Shown here: piece by piece, positions 1-9,437 of the stretch
How positions within the stretch are numbered: position 1 is the first letter of the stretch
Layout: every line of letters begins with the position of its first letter
Assembly: GCF_008327825.1 (NCBI RefSeq)
Contig: NZ_AP019827.1
Span: forward strand, 496,001-560,000
Source of the DNA: Leptotrichia shahii
GTDB taxonomy: Bacteria > Fusobacteriota > Fusobacteriia > Fusobacteriales > Leptotrichiaceae
DNA length: 64,000 bases
Direction: 5' to 3'
Notes under the pieces: model-generated
The model's input: the letters and a program-made list of their open reading frames with translations, nothing else
What the model was told of the DNA's origin: nothing
The model's database searches: none
Program-made: the position numbers and the translations under genes

Positions 1-2
1 TT

Positions 3-941
3 TTGGGAACTTCAGTTGCAAGACCTTTGATTTCCAAGGCATTGGTAGATGTAGCTCATAAGGAAGGGGCGGCATATATTTGTCATGGATGTACTGGAAA
101 GGGGAATGACCAAGTTAGATTTGAAACTGGTGTATTTTCATTAGATCCGACATTAAAAATAATTGCACCTTGGAGAATTTGGGATATTTCTTCAAGAGAA
201 GATGCCATTGACTATGCACAAAAAAAAGGTATAAAAATAAGTGTAACAAAGGAAAAAATTTATTCAAGAGATCAAAATTTATGGCATATCTCACATGAAG
301 GTGGAGATATTGAAAATCTTGAAAATGAGCATAAGGAAGATGTTGTATATATGATGATAACTCCTCCTGAAAAAGCCCCAGATAAGCCAACTTATGTGGA
401 TATTACATTTGAACAAGGCTGGCCTGTAAAAGTAGATGGCGAAGCTCTAGAGCCTGTGGAATTATTGAGAAAATTAAATAAAGTTGCTGGAGAAAATGGT
501 GTTGGAGTAATTGACATTGTAGAAAACAGACTAGTTGGAATGAAATCAAGAGGGATTTACGAAACTCCAGGTGGAACATTGCTAATGGAAGCATTAAAGG
601 AATTAGAAACTTTGATTCTTGATAAAGATACTTTTGAATTTAAAAAATTAGTATCACAAAAATATGCGAGTATCGCATATTCAGGACAATGGTTTACACC
701 ACTTAGGGAAGGGCTTGATGCATTTGTAGATGAAACTTCTAAAAATGTGACTGGTACAATAAAATTAAAATTGTATAAGGGAAGCATAAAAATTGCTGGA
801 AGATTTACTGATTTTGCATTGTATGATGAAGAGATTTCTTCATTTGGTGCGAGTGAATTGTATAGTCATAAGGATGCAGAAGGATTCATTAAATTATTCT
901 CACTTCCAAATAGAATTAGATCTTATAAAAAACATAAATAA
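3..941 (+). CDS. argG: argininosuccinate synthase, C-terminal part (5' end outside window)
   Basis: Joins citrulline and aspartate using ATP to give argininosuccinate, the penultimate step of arginine synthesis, in the cytosol. About 312 residues are visible. The first ones ([14 protein letters not shown]) match the interior of ArgG, so the TTG at position 3 is not a start and roughly the first 90 residues lie left of the window. Family signatures seen include [15 protein letters not shown] near the front and the block [13 protein letters not shown]. The rest follows the usual ArgG C-terminus to its natural stop. A strong hairpin terminator follows at once, so argG ends its transcript. I am confident of the family; nothing can be said about its upstream neighbour. 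Confidence 0.96.
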   Translation: MGTSVARPLISKALVDVAHKEGAAYICHGCTGKGNDQVRFETGVFSLDPTLKIIAPWRIWDISSREDAIDYAQKKGIKISVTKEKIYSRDQNLWHISHEGGDIENLENEHKEDVVYMMITPPEKAPDKPTYVDITFEQGWPVKVDGEALEPVELLRKLNKVAGENGVGVIDIVENRLVGMKSRGIYETPGGTLLMEALKELETLILDKDTFEFKKLVSQKYASIAYSGQWFTPLREGLDAFVDETSKNVTGTIKLKLYKGSIKIAGRFTDFALYDEEISSFGASELYSHKDAEGFIKLFSLPNRIRSYKKHK

Positions 942-950
942 ATTTTTTTT

Positions 951-992
951 AAGAATTTCTAGAATTAGAAAATTTTAGGAATTCTTTTTTTG
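951..992 (+). terminator. rho-independent terminator of argG
   Basis: A 16-base arm (951-966) pairs completely, counting a few G-U pairs, with 971-986 around the four-base loop AGAA. A run of T follows from 987. It sits 10 bases after the argG stop. Confidence 0.85.
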
Positions 993-1130
993 TACTTTTT
1001 ATTTTTCCAAGAAAATCAATTTATTTTTTCAATTTTATTATAGAAAAATTATTTTAAAACTATAACTTTTAGGGTTTTGCTATAACTAAAATTTATTACA
1101 AATAAAAATAAAAAAGTATAGTTAAAAATT

Positions 1131-1158
1131 TTACAAAATGAATTTTTTGTAGTACAAT
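1131..1158 (+). promoter_or_regulatory. possible promoter for metF-pdxK
   Basis: TTACAA and TACAAT are spaced 16 bases apart. It would give a leader of about 200 bases before metF. The match is only fair in such AT-rich DNA. Confidence 0.35.
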
Positions 1159-1365
1159 ATAAAAGAATTGATAATACAAATGTTACTTTTTATTTAAATA
1201 GCAACTTTATTATAAAATTTTATTTTTCAAAAGTATAATTTTTTTATTAAAAATTTTTGTTGTGAAATTGAATAAAAATAGAAAACATAAAATTGAAAAA
1301 GAGTGTATTAATAGAATTTTGTAAACTTTTAAAAATAATAAAAATAATTTAAATTGGGAAGATTT

Positions 1366-2241
1366 ATGAGAATAAAAGATTTATTTGAGAAAAAGAAGCA
1401 TTTAATTTCCTTTGAAATTTTTCCGCCAAATAAGAATTTTTCTGTGGAAAAATTAAAGGATGTAACAGATGAATTGGTACAATATAAGCCTGATTTTATT
1501 AGTGTTACTTATGGTGCAGGTGGAAAGACTAAAGGTGGGACTATTGAAATGGCTTCACATATTAAAAATAATTTGAAGACGGAAGTGTTGGCTCATTTGA
1601 CTTGCGTTGGAAGTAAAAAAAGTGAAATTAATGATTATTTGCAGGAGGCTAAAAAATGCAATATCAAAAATATTTTGGCACTTCGTGGAGATGTTCCGCA
1701 AGGGGAAACAGAAGATATTTATAATAAAGGGGATTATAAATATGCTTCAGAGTTAATTAGTGACTTGAGAAAAAATAGTGAATTTAATGATTTGTCAATT
1801 GGGGGCGCATTTTATCCTGAAACTCATTATGAAAATAATGATTTGGTTGACTTATTTCACTTAAAGAATAAAGTTGAAGCTGGTACTGACTTTTTGGCTT
1901 CACAAATGTTCTTTGACAATGATGTTTTTATAAAATTTAAGGAACAGGCTGAAAAATTGGATATAAAAGTTCCACTAATTGCAGGAATCATGCCAGTTAC
2001 AAATGCGAAACAGATAAAAAGAATTATAGAATTGTCAAAATGCTCTGTACCTGAAAAACTGGATAAGTTATTGGAAAAATATGGAGATAATCCAGAATCT
2101 ATGAAAAAAGCGGGAATAATGTATGCAAGTGAGCAAATTATAGAATTACTGGCTTACGGAATTAGAGGAATTCACATTTATACGATGAATAAACCTGAAA
2201 TTGCTAAAGAAATTATGAAAAATATTGAATTTGCAAGATAA
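1366..2241 (+). CDS. metF: 5,10-methylenetetrahydrofolate reductase
   Basis: Reduces methylene-THF to methyl-THF, the methyl donor for methionine synthesis; a cytosolic flavoenzyme. The protein begins MRIKDLFEKKK and has the family blocks SFEIFPPN (early), SVTYGAGG, HLTCVG, LALRGD and the C-terminal GIRGIHIYTMN. About 291 residues is a normal length for MetF. An upstream in-frame TTG at 1354 exists, but it is itself part of the weak GGGAAG purine stretch that precedes the ATG at 1366, so I take 1366. It is followed after 57 bases by a pyridoxine kinase gene, probably in one transcript ending in the terminator at 3152-3200. Confidence in function is high; the exact start is less sure. Confidence 0.93.
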   Translation: MRIKDLFEKKKHLISFEIFPPNKNFSVEKLKDVTDELVQYKPDFISVTYGAGGKTKGGTIEMASHIKNNLKTEVLAHLTCVGSKKSEINDYLQEAKKCNIKNILALRGDVPQGETEDIYNKGDYKYASELISDLRKNSEFNDLSIGGAFYPETHYENNDLVDLFHLKNKVEAGTDFLASQMFFDNDVFIKFKEQAEKLDIKVPLIAGIMPVTNAKQIKRIIELSKCSVPEKLDKLLEKYGDNPESMKKAGIMYASEQIIELLAYGIRGIHIYTMNKPEIAKEIMKNIEFAR

Positions 2242-2298
2242 ATTTAATAAAAAATTTATCAAACATAACAATTAGGATGCAAAGTAGGAGGTAACGTT

Positions 2299-3111
2299 AT
2301 GTCTATAAAAAAAGTTTTAACAATTGCAGGATCTGATACAAGTGGAGGAGCTGGAATACAAGCGGATTTGAAGACTTTTCAAGAAAGAGGAGTTTATGGG
2401 ATGAATGCCCTTACAGTTATTGTTACCATGGATCCAAGAAATAGATGGGCACATAAGGTTTTTCCAATTGAAGTGAGTGTTATTAAAGAGCAAATTGATA
2501 CTGTTATAAATGGAATTGGAGTAGATGCATTAAAAACTGGAATGCTTCCAACAGTGGAAATTATCGAATATGTGGGATCTGTTTTAAAGAATTTGAAAAA
2601 TCCGATTGTTATTGATCCTGTCATGGTTTGTAAAGTAACTAGCGGATCGACTAAAAATCTTTTTCCAGAAAATGTAGATGCAATGAAAAAGTATTTGCTA
2701 CCTTATGCAACTGTCGTTACTCCAAATCTATTTGAAGCAGCAGAGCTAGCTGGAATGGAAAGAATAGATACAATTGAAGAAGCAAAGAAAGCAGCTAAAA
2801 AAATATGTGATTTGGGTGCTAAAAATGTTGTAATCAAAGGAAGAAAGTTTTTTGCAGGAGATAAATCTGTAGATATTCTATACGATGGGAATAATTTTGA
2901 ATTTTTTGAATCTGAAAAAATAGATACAGAATGGAATCATGGGGCAGGATGTACATTTTCGGCTTCAATAACCGCAGAAATTGCCAAAGGAGCGACAGTA
3001 TCTCAGGCAGTTGCCACAACTAAAAAATTAATAGCCGAAGCCTTGAAGCAATCTTTTAAATTAAATGATTATACTGGACCATTAAACCATAAGGCATTTG
3101 CATTAAAATAA
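2299..3111 (+). CDS. pdxK: pyridoxine/pyridoxal kinase of the ThiD-like PdxK family
   Basis: Phosphorylates vitamin B6 vitamers with ATP, and possibly hydroxymethylpyrimidine as well, in B6 salvage. This 270-residue protein has the ribokinase-superfamily features of the family: TIAGSDTSGGAGIQADLKTF at the N-terminus, DALKTGMLPT, VIDPVMV, and near the C-terminus WNHGAGCTFSA, with the catalytic Asp position replaced by the HGAGC context typical of this group. The motif TVIVTMDPRNRW resembles Bacillus subtilis PdxK more than true ThiD, so I favour B6 kinase over thiamine synthesis. A strong AGGAGG site precedes the ATG. No thiamine genes or TPP riboswitch are nearby, which agrees with this reading. 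Confidence 0.85.
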   Translation: MSIKKVLTIAGSDTSGGAGIQADLKTFQERGVYGMNALTVIVTMDPRNRWAHKVFPIEVSVIKEQIDTVINGIGVDALKTGMLPTVEIIEYVGSVLKNLKNPIVIDPVMVCKVTSGSTKNLFPENVDAMKKYLLPYATVVTPNLFEAAELAGMERIDTIEEAKKAAKKICDLGAKNVVIKGRKFFAGDKSVDILYDGNNFEFFESEKIDTEWNHGAGCTFSASITAEIAKGATVSQAVATTKKLIAEALKQSFKLNDYTGPLNHKAFALK

Positions 3112-3151
3112 TATTTTGAAGTATAAAAAACTAAAGGATAAAAATAATTTG

Positions 3152-3200
3152 GAGAAAATTTATTGTAATTGGATTTTACAGTTAGTTTTCTCTTTTTTTA
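3152..3200 (+). terminator. terminator after pdxK
   Basis: GAGAAAA (3152-3158) pairs with TTTTCTC (3186-3192). An inner TGTAA/TTACA helix stacks above an internal loop, and a run of seven T follows. Confidence 0.7.
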
Positions 3201-3229
3201 TTTATCTTAAAATTTTAAATGTTTTCTTG

Positions 3230-3314
3230 TAATACTATTTCAGAACTGATTATAAATTCTTTTGAAAGGGGTCAAGGCCTCTTGTTAGTATTTTTAAACG
3301 AGATTTAGTATAGG
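3230..3314. repeat. hairpin repeat with CAAGGGGTC-type core
   Basis: Core copy at 3265-3288 (AAAGGGGTCAAGGCCTCTTG, two mismatches in the palindrome). It is flanked by inverted arms: the left arm starts TAATACTATTTC, and the reverse complement of the right arm starts CTATACTAAATCTCG. It belongs to the same family as the elements at 19255, 28701 and elsewhere. Confidence 0.65.
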
Positions 3315-3324
3315 AACTTTATTT

Positions 3325-3353
3325 TTGATAATTTTTTCAAAATATAGTATAAT
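3325..3353 (+). promoter_or_regulatory. sigma-70 type promoter for cysteine desulfurase-thiI
   Basis: TTGATA, a 17-base spacer, then TATAAT. The leader to the start codon is about 185 bases. Confidence 0.7.
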
Positions 3354-3542
3354 GTAAAAGTAAATCAAATATTGAATAAAATTAGGAAATAATATAATTT
3401 TTTATGAAATAAAAAAACAAAAAATTATAAAAGTAAAGACTATGAAAATTAAGGACTTTTAGCGAAAAATAATAGAATTTGTGTTAATTGGAGTTTTAGA
3501 CTTTTATAAATGATGATTGATAAAAATTGATAAGGAGGAAAA

Positions 3543-4691
3543 ATGATTTATTTAGATAATTCTGCTAGCACAAAGCCGTATAAAGAAGTTATAGATGTGC
3601 TAGTTCAGACAATGGAGGAAAATTATGCAAATGCTGATGCGATTCATGATTTTTCTCATAAAATTCTTTTAAAAGTAAAAAGAGCGAAAAAAATTGTGGC
3701 TGATTATCTAAAGGTGGAAGCTGACAGAATTTTCTTCACGGCAGGTGGTGGAGATGGAAATAATCTTTTGCTGCAAGGGATTATTAATGCAAATTCTCGT
3801 GTAAAAAAGCATCTAATTACGACAAAGATTGAGCATCCATCTGTATATGAGATATTTAGACATTATGAAAATGCTGGTTTTGAAGTTGATTATCTGGATG
3901 TTGACAGGGATGGATTTGTAAATTTGCAGCAATTGGAGAATATGATTCGCAAAGATACAATACTAGTTTCTGTGGGTGCTGTAAATAGTGAAACAGGGGC
4001 AATTCAGGATTTGGAGAAGATTTCTAAGATTATTCGGGATAAAAATAGAGATACGTATTTTCATACTGATTTTGTGCAAGGATTTGGATGTACAAATATA
4101 AAATTTGATAAAATTCCTGTGGATGCAATAACGGTAAGTGGGCATAAAATTCATGCACCAAAGGGAATCGGGGCAATTTATGTAAACAAACGTGTTAAAA
4201 TTACTAATGTAGTTTTTGGTTCAAATGCGGAAAATGGAATTGTAATGAGAACGATGCCGACAGAATTGATTCTAGCATTTGCAAAGGCTGTGAAAATTTT
4301 GGAAAAAGAAGATAAAAAGGAAATGGAACATTCTCAAAAGATAAAAAAAATGCTTGCAGATAAAATATGTGAAGAAATTACCGATGTTAAGTTAAATTCT
4401 TTGCTTGATTTGCAAAAATCAAGTCCAAAAGTTCTGAACATCTCTTTTAGAGGGACAAAGGGCGAAGTGCTGACACATTTTTTAGGAATGTATCAAATTT
4501 ATGTTTCCACAGGCTCGGCTTGTTCTTCTAAAAAAGGGAATAGCAGAATACTTGAAGTTATGGGACTTACCCAATCGGAACTTGATGGGGCGATAAGATT
4601 CAGTTTTTCAAGTGAAAATACAGAAGAGCAAATTGATGAAGTTGTAAAAAGGCTGAAGGAAAGTGTAGAAAGAATTAGGAAAATGAAGTAA
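3543..4691 (+). CDS. cysteine desulfurase (NifS/IscS family), likely dedicated to ThiI
   Basis: A PLP enzyme that removes sulfur from cysteine as an enzyme-bound persulfide. The 382-residue protein starts MIYLDNSASTKPY, carries the PLP lysine in VSGHKIHAPKG (K202) and the persulfide cysteine in STGSACSSKKG (C327). The cofactor loop reads TAGGGDGNN rather than the usual SGGTEANN. The gene lies 27 bases before thiI, an arrangement known in Gram-positive bacteria where the partner enzyme (NifZ in Bacillus) feeds sulfur to ThiI for 4-thiouridine in tRNA. No iron-sulfur scaffold genes are adjacent, which supports the tRNA role. AAGGAGG precedes the ATG. Confidence 0.92.
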   Translation: MIYLDNSASTKPYKEVIDVLVQTMEENYANADAIHDFSHKILLKVKRAKKIVADYLKVEADRIFFTAGGGDGNNLLLQGIINANSRVKKHLITTKIEHPSVYEIFRHYENAGFEVDYLDVDRDGFVNLQQLENMIRKDTILVSVGAVNSETGAIQDLEKISKIIRDKNRDTYFHTDFVQGFGCTNIKFDKIPVDAITVSGHKIHAPKGIGAIYVNKRVKITNVVFGSNAENGIVMRTMPTELILAFAKAVKILEKEDKKEMEHSQKIKKMLADKICEEITDVKLNSLLDLQKSSPKVLNISFRGTKGEVLTHFLGMYQIYVSTGSACSSKKGNSRILEVMGLTQSELDGAIRFSFSSENTEEQIDEVVKRLKESVERIRKMK

Positions 4692-4718
4692 AATTTATAA
4701 AATATAGGAAGGAAAAAA

Positions 4719-5909
4719 ATGAACAATTATACTGACAAAAATTTATTAAATGCGGTGGGACTTTCTTATGGGGAGTTATCGCTAAAGGGGAAAAATAGAG
4801 GACAGTTTGAAAAAAAATTGCGAAATAAAATTAATAAAGTGTTAAAAGGATTTGATTACCAATTATTTGATGACTTGTCAAAATTATATGTTTTAATAAA
4901 TCCTGAAAACTTAGAGGAAATAACGGATAAATTAAAAAAAGTTTTTGGAATAGTTGGGCTTAATCAGTCAGCAAAAGTTGAAAGAAATGATGAATTTATT
5001 AAGGAAAAGGTGTTGGAATTTTCAAATTATGCTTATGAACAGGGGGCTAGGACATTTAAAATAAAAGTTAATAGAAGCAACAAGGGATTTGAGAAGAAGT
5101 CTATGGATTATGCACGTGAATTGGGAGCTTATGTACTTGTAAACAGTCGTTTTGAAAAGGTTAAGATGAAGGATCCTGATGTTATGATAAATGTTGATAT
5201 TAGAAAAAATGTTTATATTTATACAGATAGAATAAAAACTTATGGCGGGCTTCCACTTGGGTCGACTGGAAAAGGGCTTGTGCTTTTATCTGGAGGAATA
5301 GACAGCCCTGTTGCTTCTTTTATGATGGCCAAAAGAGGAATGCGTCTGAATTTTGTAACATTCCATAGTTTTCCGTTTACAAGTCAGCAGGCTCTTGAAA
5401 AGGTGAAGGAACTGACAGATATTTTGTCACTTTATGTTGGGAAAACAAGACTTTATTCACTAAATATACTAAAAATTCAGGAAGCAATAAATACACAGAC
5501 AAAAAAAGATCTGGCTACAATTTTAACAAGACGTGTTATGATGCGTCTGGCTGAAAGGATATCAAATACTATGCAATATCAGGCTTTAATTACGGGAGAA
5601 AGCCTTGGACAAGTTGCTTCTCAAACAATGGGAGGACTTACTTGTACAAATGCCTCAGTAGAAAAACTACCAGTATTTAGACCGCTTATTGGAATGGATA
5701 AAACAGAAATAATAGAAATTGCAAAGGAAATAGAAACCTATGAAAAATCTATTGAGCCTTATGAGGATTCATGTGTAATTTTTGCACCAAAACATCCAGT
5801 TACAAATCCTAAGTTGGAGGATGTGCTGGCTGAAGAGGCAAAAATTGAAAATTATAATGAAATTATGGATGAAATTTTTGAAAAAAGGGAATATTTTAAT
5901 TTTGGATAG
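4719..5909 (+). CDS. thiI: tRNA 4-thiouridine synthase ThiI, form without rhodanese domain
   Basis: Adenylates U8 of tRNA and replaces its oxygen with sulfur. The order is an N-terminal ferredoxin-like region, a THUMP RNA-binding region (about residues 60-170) and a PP-loop ATPase with SGGIDS at residues 191-196. At 396 residues it stops after the ATPase domain and lacks the C-terminal rhodanese domain of the E. coli protein, so the persulfide must come directly from a desulfurase, presumably the upstream gene product. It has a good AGGAAGG site and the two genes are almost certainly cotranscribed. Thiamine synthesis genes are absent here, so the tRNA role is the safer call. Confidence 0.94.
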   Translation: MNNYTDKNLLNAVGLSYGELSLKGKNRGQFEKKLRNKINKVLKGFDYQLFDDLSKLYVLINPENLEEITDKLKKVFGIVGLNQSAKVERNDEFIKEKVLEFSNYAYEQGARTFKIKVNRSNKGFEKKSMDYARELGAYVLVNSRFEKVKMKDPDVMINVDIRKNVYIYTDRIKTYGGLPLGSTGKGLVLLSGGIDSPVASFMMAKRGMRLNFVTFHSFPFTSQQALEKVKELTDILSLYVGKTRLYSLNILKIQEAINTQTKKDLATILTRRVMMRLAERISNTMQYQALITGESLGQVASQTMGGLTCTNASVEKLPVFRPLIGMDKTEIIEIAKEIETYEKSIEPYEDSCVIFAPKHPVTNPKLEDVLAEEAKIENYNEIMDEIFEKREYFNFG

Positions 5910-6059
5910 AAATTACAATAGAGTTATTTTCAGTTTAGATAATCGTAAAAATAAAAAAAATTAGAAAATTTAATAATAAAGAATAAAAGTTGTTGCGTTA
6001 TAAGAAGTTTGCTGATTTTTATAAATAATTATTTAAAAAAAATAATAGTGGAGAAATTT

Positions 6060-7661
6060 ATGAAAGAAAAAAAAGACTTAAAAGTAAAGAAGGAAAAAAA
6101 AGAAGTAGGATTGGAAAAAAGAATTGCTGAGATTAAAAAGATAATTTATTTAATATATAGAAATTATCGAGATGGAGAAACTCAAATACTTGCTATTTCT
6201 CTGACTTATTATTCACTTCTTGCAATTTTTCCTGTAGTTGCCCTTATATTGGGAATTACAAAGGGATTTGGGATGGATAAGATATTTATTCAGAAATTTT
6301 TTGAGTTATGGCCTGGAAATAATAGCTTTTTAAAAGTAATTGTGGATATAGCTCAAAGGCTGCTTTTATCAACTGAAAGCAGTATATTAACTGGAGTTGG
6401 GATTGTAATTTTAATTTATTCTGCGGTAAAAGTGCTTATAATGCTTGAAAATTCATTTAATAAAATATGGAAAATAAATAAAAAAAGATCGCTTACAAGA
6501 AGAATAGTTGACTATGTTGCAATTATATTTTTAGGACCGATATTTTTTGTTTTATTATCAGCATTAAATTCAGTTGCAGTTGAAGAAATGGTAAAAAAAT
6601 TTCCAAATAATGTTATTTTAACAAATTTATTTATTGGATTTTTTGGGCCTGCGACTTATATCATTTTATTTAGTTATTTATTTTACATTATTCCAAATAC
6701 AAATGTAAAAGTTAAACCAGCAATTTTTGCAGGAATTGTTACAACTGGACTTACTTTTGGATGGAAATTGCTATTTTTACTATTGCAATCTTCAATTACA
6801 AAATATAACATAATTTATGGAAGTCTTGCATTAATTCCAATTTTTCTAATTTGGGTGCAGTATGTCTGGGTGACAATTTTACTTGGGGCTCAAATAGCCT
6901 TTTCAATACAAACTTCAGATGAATTTTTGTATAATGAAAAAATTGAGATGCCGATAAAGGTAAAAAGGGAAGCGGGAATACTGATTTTGTCGTTGATTAT
7001 TAAGAATTTTGTAGAAAAAAAAGAAGCCTTTACATATCAGAAATTAACTGACAGGCTTGGAATGGAAGTATTTTTTATAAAAGAAGTGCTTTCTGATCTT
7101 GAAAAAATGGGATTTATAAATGAAGTATTCTATGACAAAAATTCAGATAGCCAATATCAAGTTGCCTATAGTCCCGAAGCTATAACAATTAGAGAATTTA
7201 TGAAAAAATTTGATACTAAAAATATTGAACATTATGAAAATATTTTTGATAATTTAAATGAAGAAGATCGTAAATTACTTGAAAAAATAAGAGAAAAACT
7301 GGCAATGAAAAAAATTGAAAATCCAGAAAACGAGAACGTAAGTAAAAATGAAAGTGAAAATGGGCTTTCAAAGCAGAAATCGCCACTTTCAGAAGCAGGA
7401 TATACTGAAAATTTAGAATATCCTATGAAATCAAGAAAACCAGAAGAATTAAAAATAGATTTTCAAATTTCAAAAGAATCAAAGCAAAAGGATGAAAATA
7501 TTCAAACAAAAAATTTGCAGGAAACTGTGAAAAAAGAAATAATAAATTTTGAAAATGAAGAGCAGAAAATCGAAGAAGAATTGGATGAAGTAAAATTAGA
7601 AAATTCTGAAAATAATGGAAAAAAGGTTAGATATGAAGATGGGACTTGGAAATTTTTCTAA
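6060..7661 (+). CDS. YihY/BrkB family inner-membrane protein with long cytosolic tail
   Basis: A family of polytopic membrane proteins once called RNase BN; their function is unsettled. About 533 residues. An N-terminal Lys-rich stretch is followed by six or so hydrophobic segments (roughly residues 45-280), including LAISLTYYSLLAIFPVVALILG and YGSLALIPIFLIWVQYVWVTILLGAQIAF, which are diagnostic of the family. A winged-helix-like segment follows (about 300-370), then a charged low-complexity tail rich in Glu, Lys and Asn. I chose the ATG at 6060, preceded by GTGGAG; an in-frame TTG at 6009 has no ribosome site and would add an implausible N-terminus. The next gene, rmuC, starts 36 bases later. 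Confidence 0.85.
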   Translation: MKEKKDLKVKKEKKEVGLEKRIAEIKKIIYLIYRNYRDGETQILAISLTYYSLLAIFPVVALILGITKGFGMDKIFIQKFFELWPGNNSFLKVIVDIAQRLLLSTESSILTGVGIVILIYSAVKVLIMLENSFNKIWKINKKRSLTRRIVDYVAIIFLGPIFFVLLSALNSVAVEEMVKKFPNNVILTNLFIGFFGPATYIILFSYLFYIIPNTNVKVKPAIFAGIVTTGLTFGWKLLFLLLQSSITKYNIIYGSLALIPIFLIWVQYVWVTILLGAQIAFSIQTSDEFLYNEKIEMPIKVKREAGILILSLIIKNFVEKKEAFTYQKLTDRLGMEVFFIKEVLSDLEKMGFINEVFYDKNSDSQYQVAYSPEAITIREFMKKFDTKNIEHYENIFDNLNEEDRKLLEKIREKLAMKKIENPENENVSKNESENGLSKQKSPLSEAGYTENLEYPMKSRKPEELKIDFQISKESKQKDENIQTKNLQETVKKEIINFENEEQKIEEELDEVKLENSENNGKKVRYEDGTWKFF

Positions 7662-7697
7662 TGGCATATAAATAACTAAAAAAAGGAGAAATAGGAA

Positions 7698-9077
7698 ATG
7701 ATGCTGATAATATTGGCGATTATTATAAATATTGCTATAATGGCTATAATAATTATTTTTTTTATTAAAAAAAATAATGAGAATTTAGAAAAATTAATGT
7801 CAAGTCAGATTAGCGAAAATAATCGAAAATTTGATGAAATTGAAAAATCAATAAATTTAGGTACGAAAAATAGCTTACTTGAAGGAACAGGTAATATTAG
7901 GATACTTTTGGCGGAAAATAATGAAAAATTGCTTTTGAGATTTAATGAGCTTGGGCAAAATATAAATGGAACGATAAATATGAATAATCAGCTTTTGTCT
8001 AAAAATCATACAGAAAATAGTCAACTTTTGACTGAGAGTATGAATAATGCTATTCAAAAGCTGTCAATGGGGTTGAGTGAAAATAATACAGTGCTAACTG
8101 GAGTTATGACCGAAAATAATAATCAGTTGATAAAAAATATAAACGAAAATTTTGAAAAATTAAATCAAAAGATGGAAAATAGACTTGACTTTATGAATAT
8201 AAAAGTGGAAGAGCGTTTGTCGAAGGGATTTGAAGAAACAACAAAAACTTTTGGAAATGTTTTGGAGCGACTTAGTAAAATTGATGAGGCACAGAAAAAA
8301 ATTGAAGCATTGTCAAGCAACGTTGTTTCACTTCAAGATGTTCTTACTGACAAAAAAAGTCGGGGCATATTTGGAGAAGTTCAGCTTTATCAAATTTTAG
8401 CATCAGTTTTTGGAGAAAAAAACGATAAACTTTATCAGAAGCAATATAAACTTTCAAATGGAACAATAGTCGACTCAATTATTTTTACACCTGAACCATT
8501 GGGGAATATTACAGTTGATTCAAAATTTCCACTAGAAAATTATAGAAAAATGTACAATAATGAATTATCGCAAATTGAACGGAAAAATGCAAGAAAAGAT
8601 TTTGTAAATGATCTAAAAAAACATATAGATGTAATTTCTTCAAAATATATAATAAAAAATGAAACAAGCGAACAGGCAGTACTATTTTTGCCTGCTGAAG
8701 CAATTTTTGCTGAAATAAATGCCTATCACACTGACATAATAGAACATGCCTACAAAAAAAATGTAAGAATAGCTTCACCTACAACATTAATATCAGTATT
8801 AACTGTAATTCAAGTAATAACCACAAATATGGAACGTGATAAATATGCTAGTGTTATCCAGCATGAACTTGAAAAATTAAATATTGAATTTGGAAGATAC
8901 CAAACTCGTTGGAACAGTCTTCAAAAGGATATTGAAAAAGTTTCCAAAGATGTAAAAGACATTACAACAACTTCAAATAAAATAAGCAAACGTTTTACAG
9001 AGATTTCAAATGTAAAATTTGATAAAAAATCAGATAATCTATTTAAAACTGTTCAAAGTCAAATTACTGAAAATTAA
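7698..9077 (+). CDS. rmuC: RmuC family DNA recombination protein
   Basis: RmuC proteins limit inversions at short inverted repeats and carry a PD-(D/E)XK-like nuclease fold. This 459-residue protein has an N-terminal transmembrane helix (residues 2-24), a long Asn/Glu-rich coiled region (about 25-210) and the conserved RmuC domain (about 215-420) with KKSRGIFGEVQL, DSIIFTPEP, VDSKFPLENY and FLPAEAIFAEI. ASPTTLISVLTVI near residue 360 is also typical. It probably shares a transcript with the YihY gene. The many hairpin repeats in this genome are the kind of DNA RmuC is reported to act on, but that link is only suggestive. Confidence 0.92.
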   Translation: MMLIILAIIINIAIMAIIIIFFIKKNNENLEKLMSSQISENNRKFDEIEKSINLGTKNSLLEGTGNIRILLAENNEKLLLRFNELGQNINGTINMNNQLLSKNHTENSQLLTESMNNAIQKLSMGLSENNTVLTGVMTENNNQLIKNINENFEKLNQKMENRLDFMNIKVEERLSKGFEETTKTFGNVLERLSKIDEAQKKIEALSSNVVSLQDVLTDKKSRGIFGEVQLYQILASVFGEKNDKLYQKQYKLSNGTIVDSIIFTPEPLGNITVDSKFPLENYRKMYNNELSQIERKNARKDFVNDLKKHIDVISSKYIIKNETSEQAVLFLPAEAIFAEINAYHTDIIEHAYKKNVRIASPTTLISVLTVIQVITTNMERDKYASVIQHELEKLNIEFGRYQTRWNSLQKDIEKVSKDVKDITTTSNKISKRFTEISNVKFDKKSDNLFKTVQSQITEN

Positions 9078-9085
9078 ATTAAACC

Positions 9086-9185
9086 TGTTCGATAACTATA
9101 CAAACTTAGAATTTAATAAAATAAATATCTTGAAGCAAGGGGGTCTTGTCCCCTTGTATAGATAAAAAACTTAGGTTATCGAACA
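9086..9185. repeat. 100-bp hairpin element with perfect 11-bp terminal inverted repeats
   Basis: TGTTCGATAAC (9086-9096) is exactly inverted at 9175-9185. The centre (9136-9156) holds the palindromic core CAAGGGGGTCTTGTCCCCTTG. A truncated relative lies at 26485-26540 and shares the right-hand flank AAAAAACTTAGGTTATC. Confidence 0.8.
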
Positions 9186-9276
9186 TATCTATTAAGTAGA
9201 ATGTTTGTTTTATCAAATAATAAAAAATTTTAAATTAAAAAATTGTAATAATTAAAATTTATAAATTTTTAAATAA

Positions 9277-9416
9277 AAATAGCAGGCGATTATAAAAATA
9301 AAAGTGATCAAAATAAATAACAGCGACATTTATAATCTCAAAAATTCAAGATTTTTTGTCAGATATTGAAAAAATAATAAAGTTAAAAATTCAAGAATGC
9401 TGTGTTTATTGAAATT
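9277..9416. repeat. hairpin repeat, tandem copy 1, degenerate core
   Basis: Starts around AGCAGGCGATTATAAAAATA and ends TGTGTTTATTGAAATTTT. The 20-base core position (9339-9358) reads CAAAAATTCAAGATTTTTTG, an A/T-decayed version of the G/C core. It aligns along its length with the next copy at 9438. Confidence 0.6.
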
Positions 9417-9437
9417 TTATAATTTAAAAAATAGTTA

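Larger units (their letters stand above)
942..1365. other. argG-metF intergenic region, no gene
   Basis: 424 bases, extremely AT-rich. It holds the argG terminator and a possible promoter at 1131-1158. No open frame with a ribosome binding site and no folded riboswitch-like element was recognised. Confidence 0.6.
3112..3542. other. pdxK-cysteine desulfurase intergenic region, no gene
   Basis: 431 bases holding the pdxK terminator, a hairpin repeat (3230-3314) and a good promoter (3325-3353). No additional coding frame was seen. Confidence 0.65.

Noticed and set aside
793-978. 61-residue frame at the end of argG
   Set aside because: It overlaps argG and runs into the terminator hairpin.
1160-1200. 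Similarity between CAAATGTTACTTTTTATTTA here and GAATGTTACTATTTTAATTA near 61158
   Set aside because: Short and AT-rich; it could be a decayed repeat but is not above chance by eye.
2242-2298. TPP or other riboswitch before the ThiD-like kinase
   Set aside because: Only 57 bases separate it from metF and no TPP aptamer motif is present.
5782-5964. 60-residue frame at the end of thiI
   Set aside because: It is almost entirely inside thiI in another frame and has no ribosome site.
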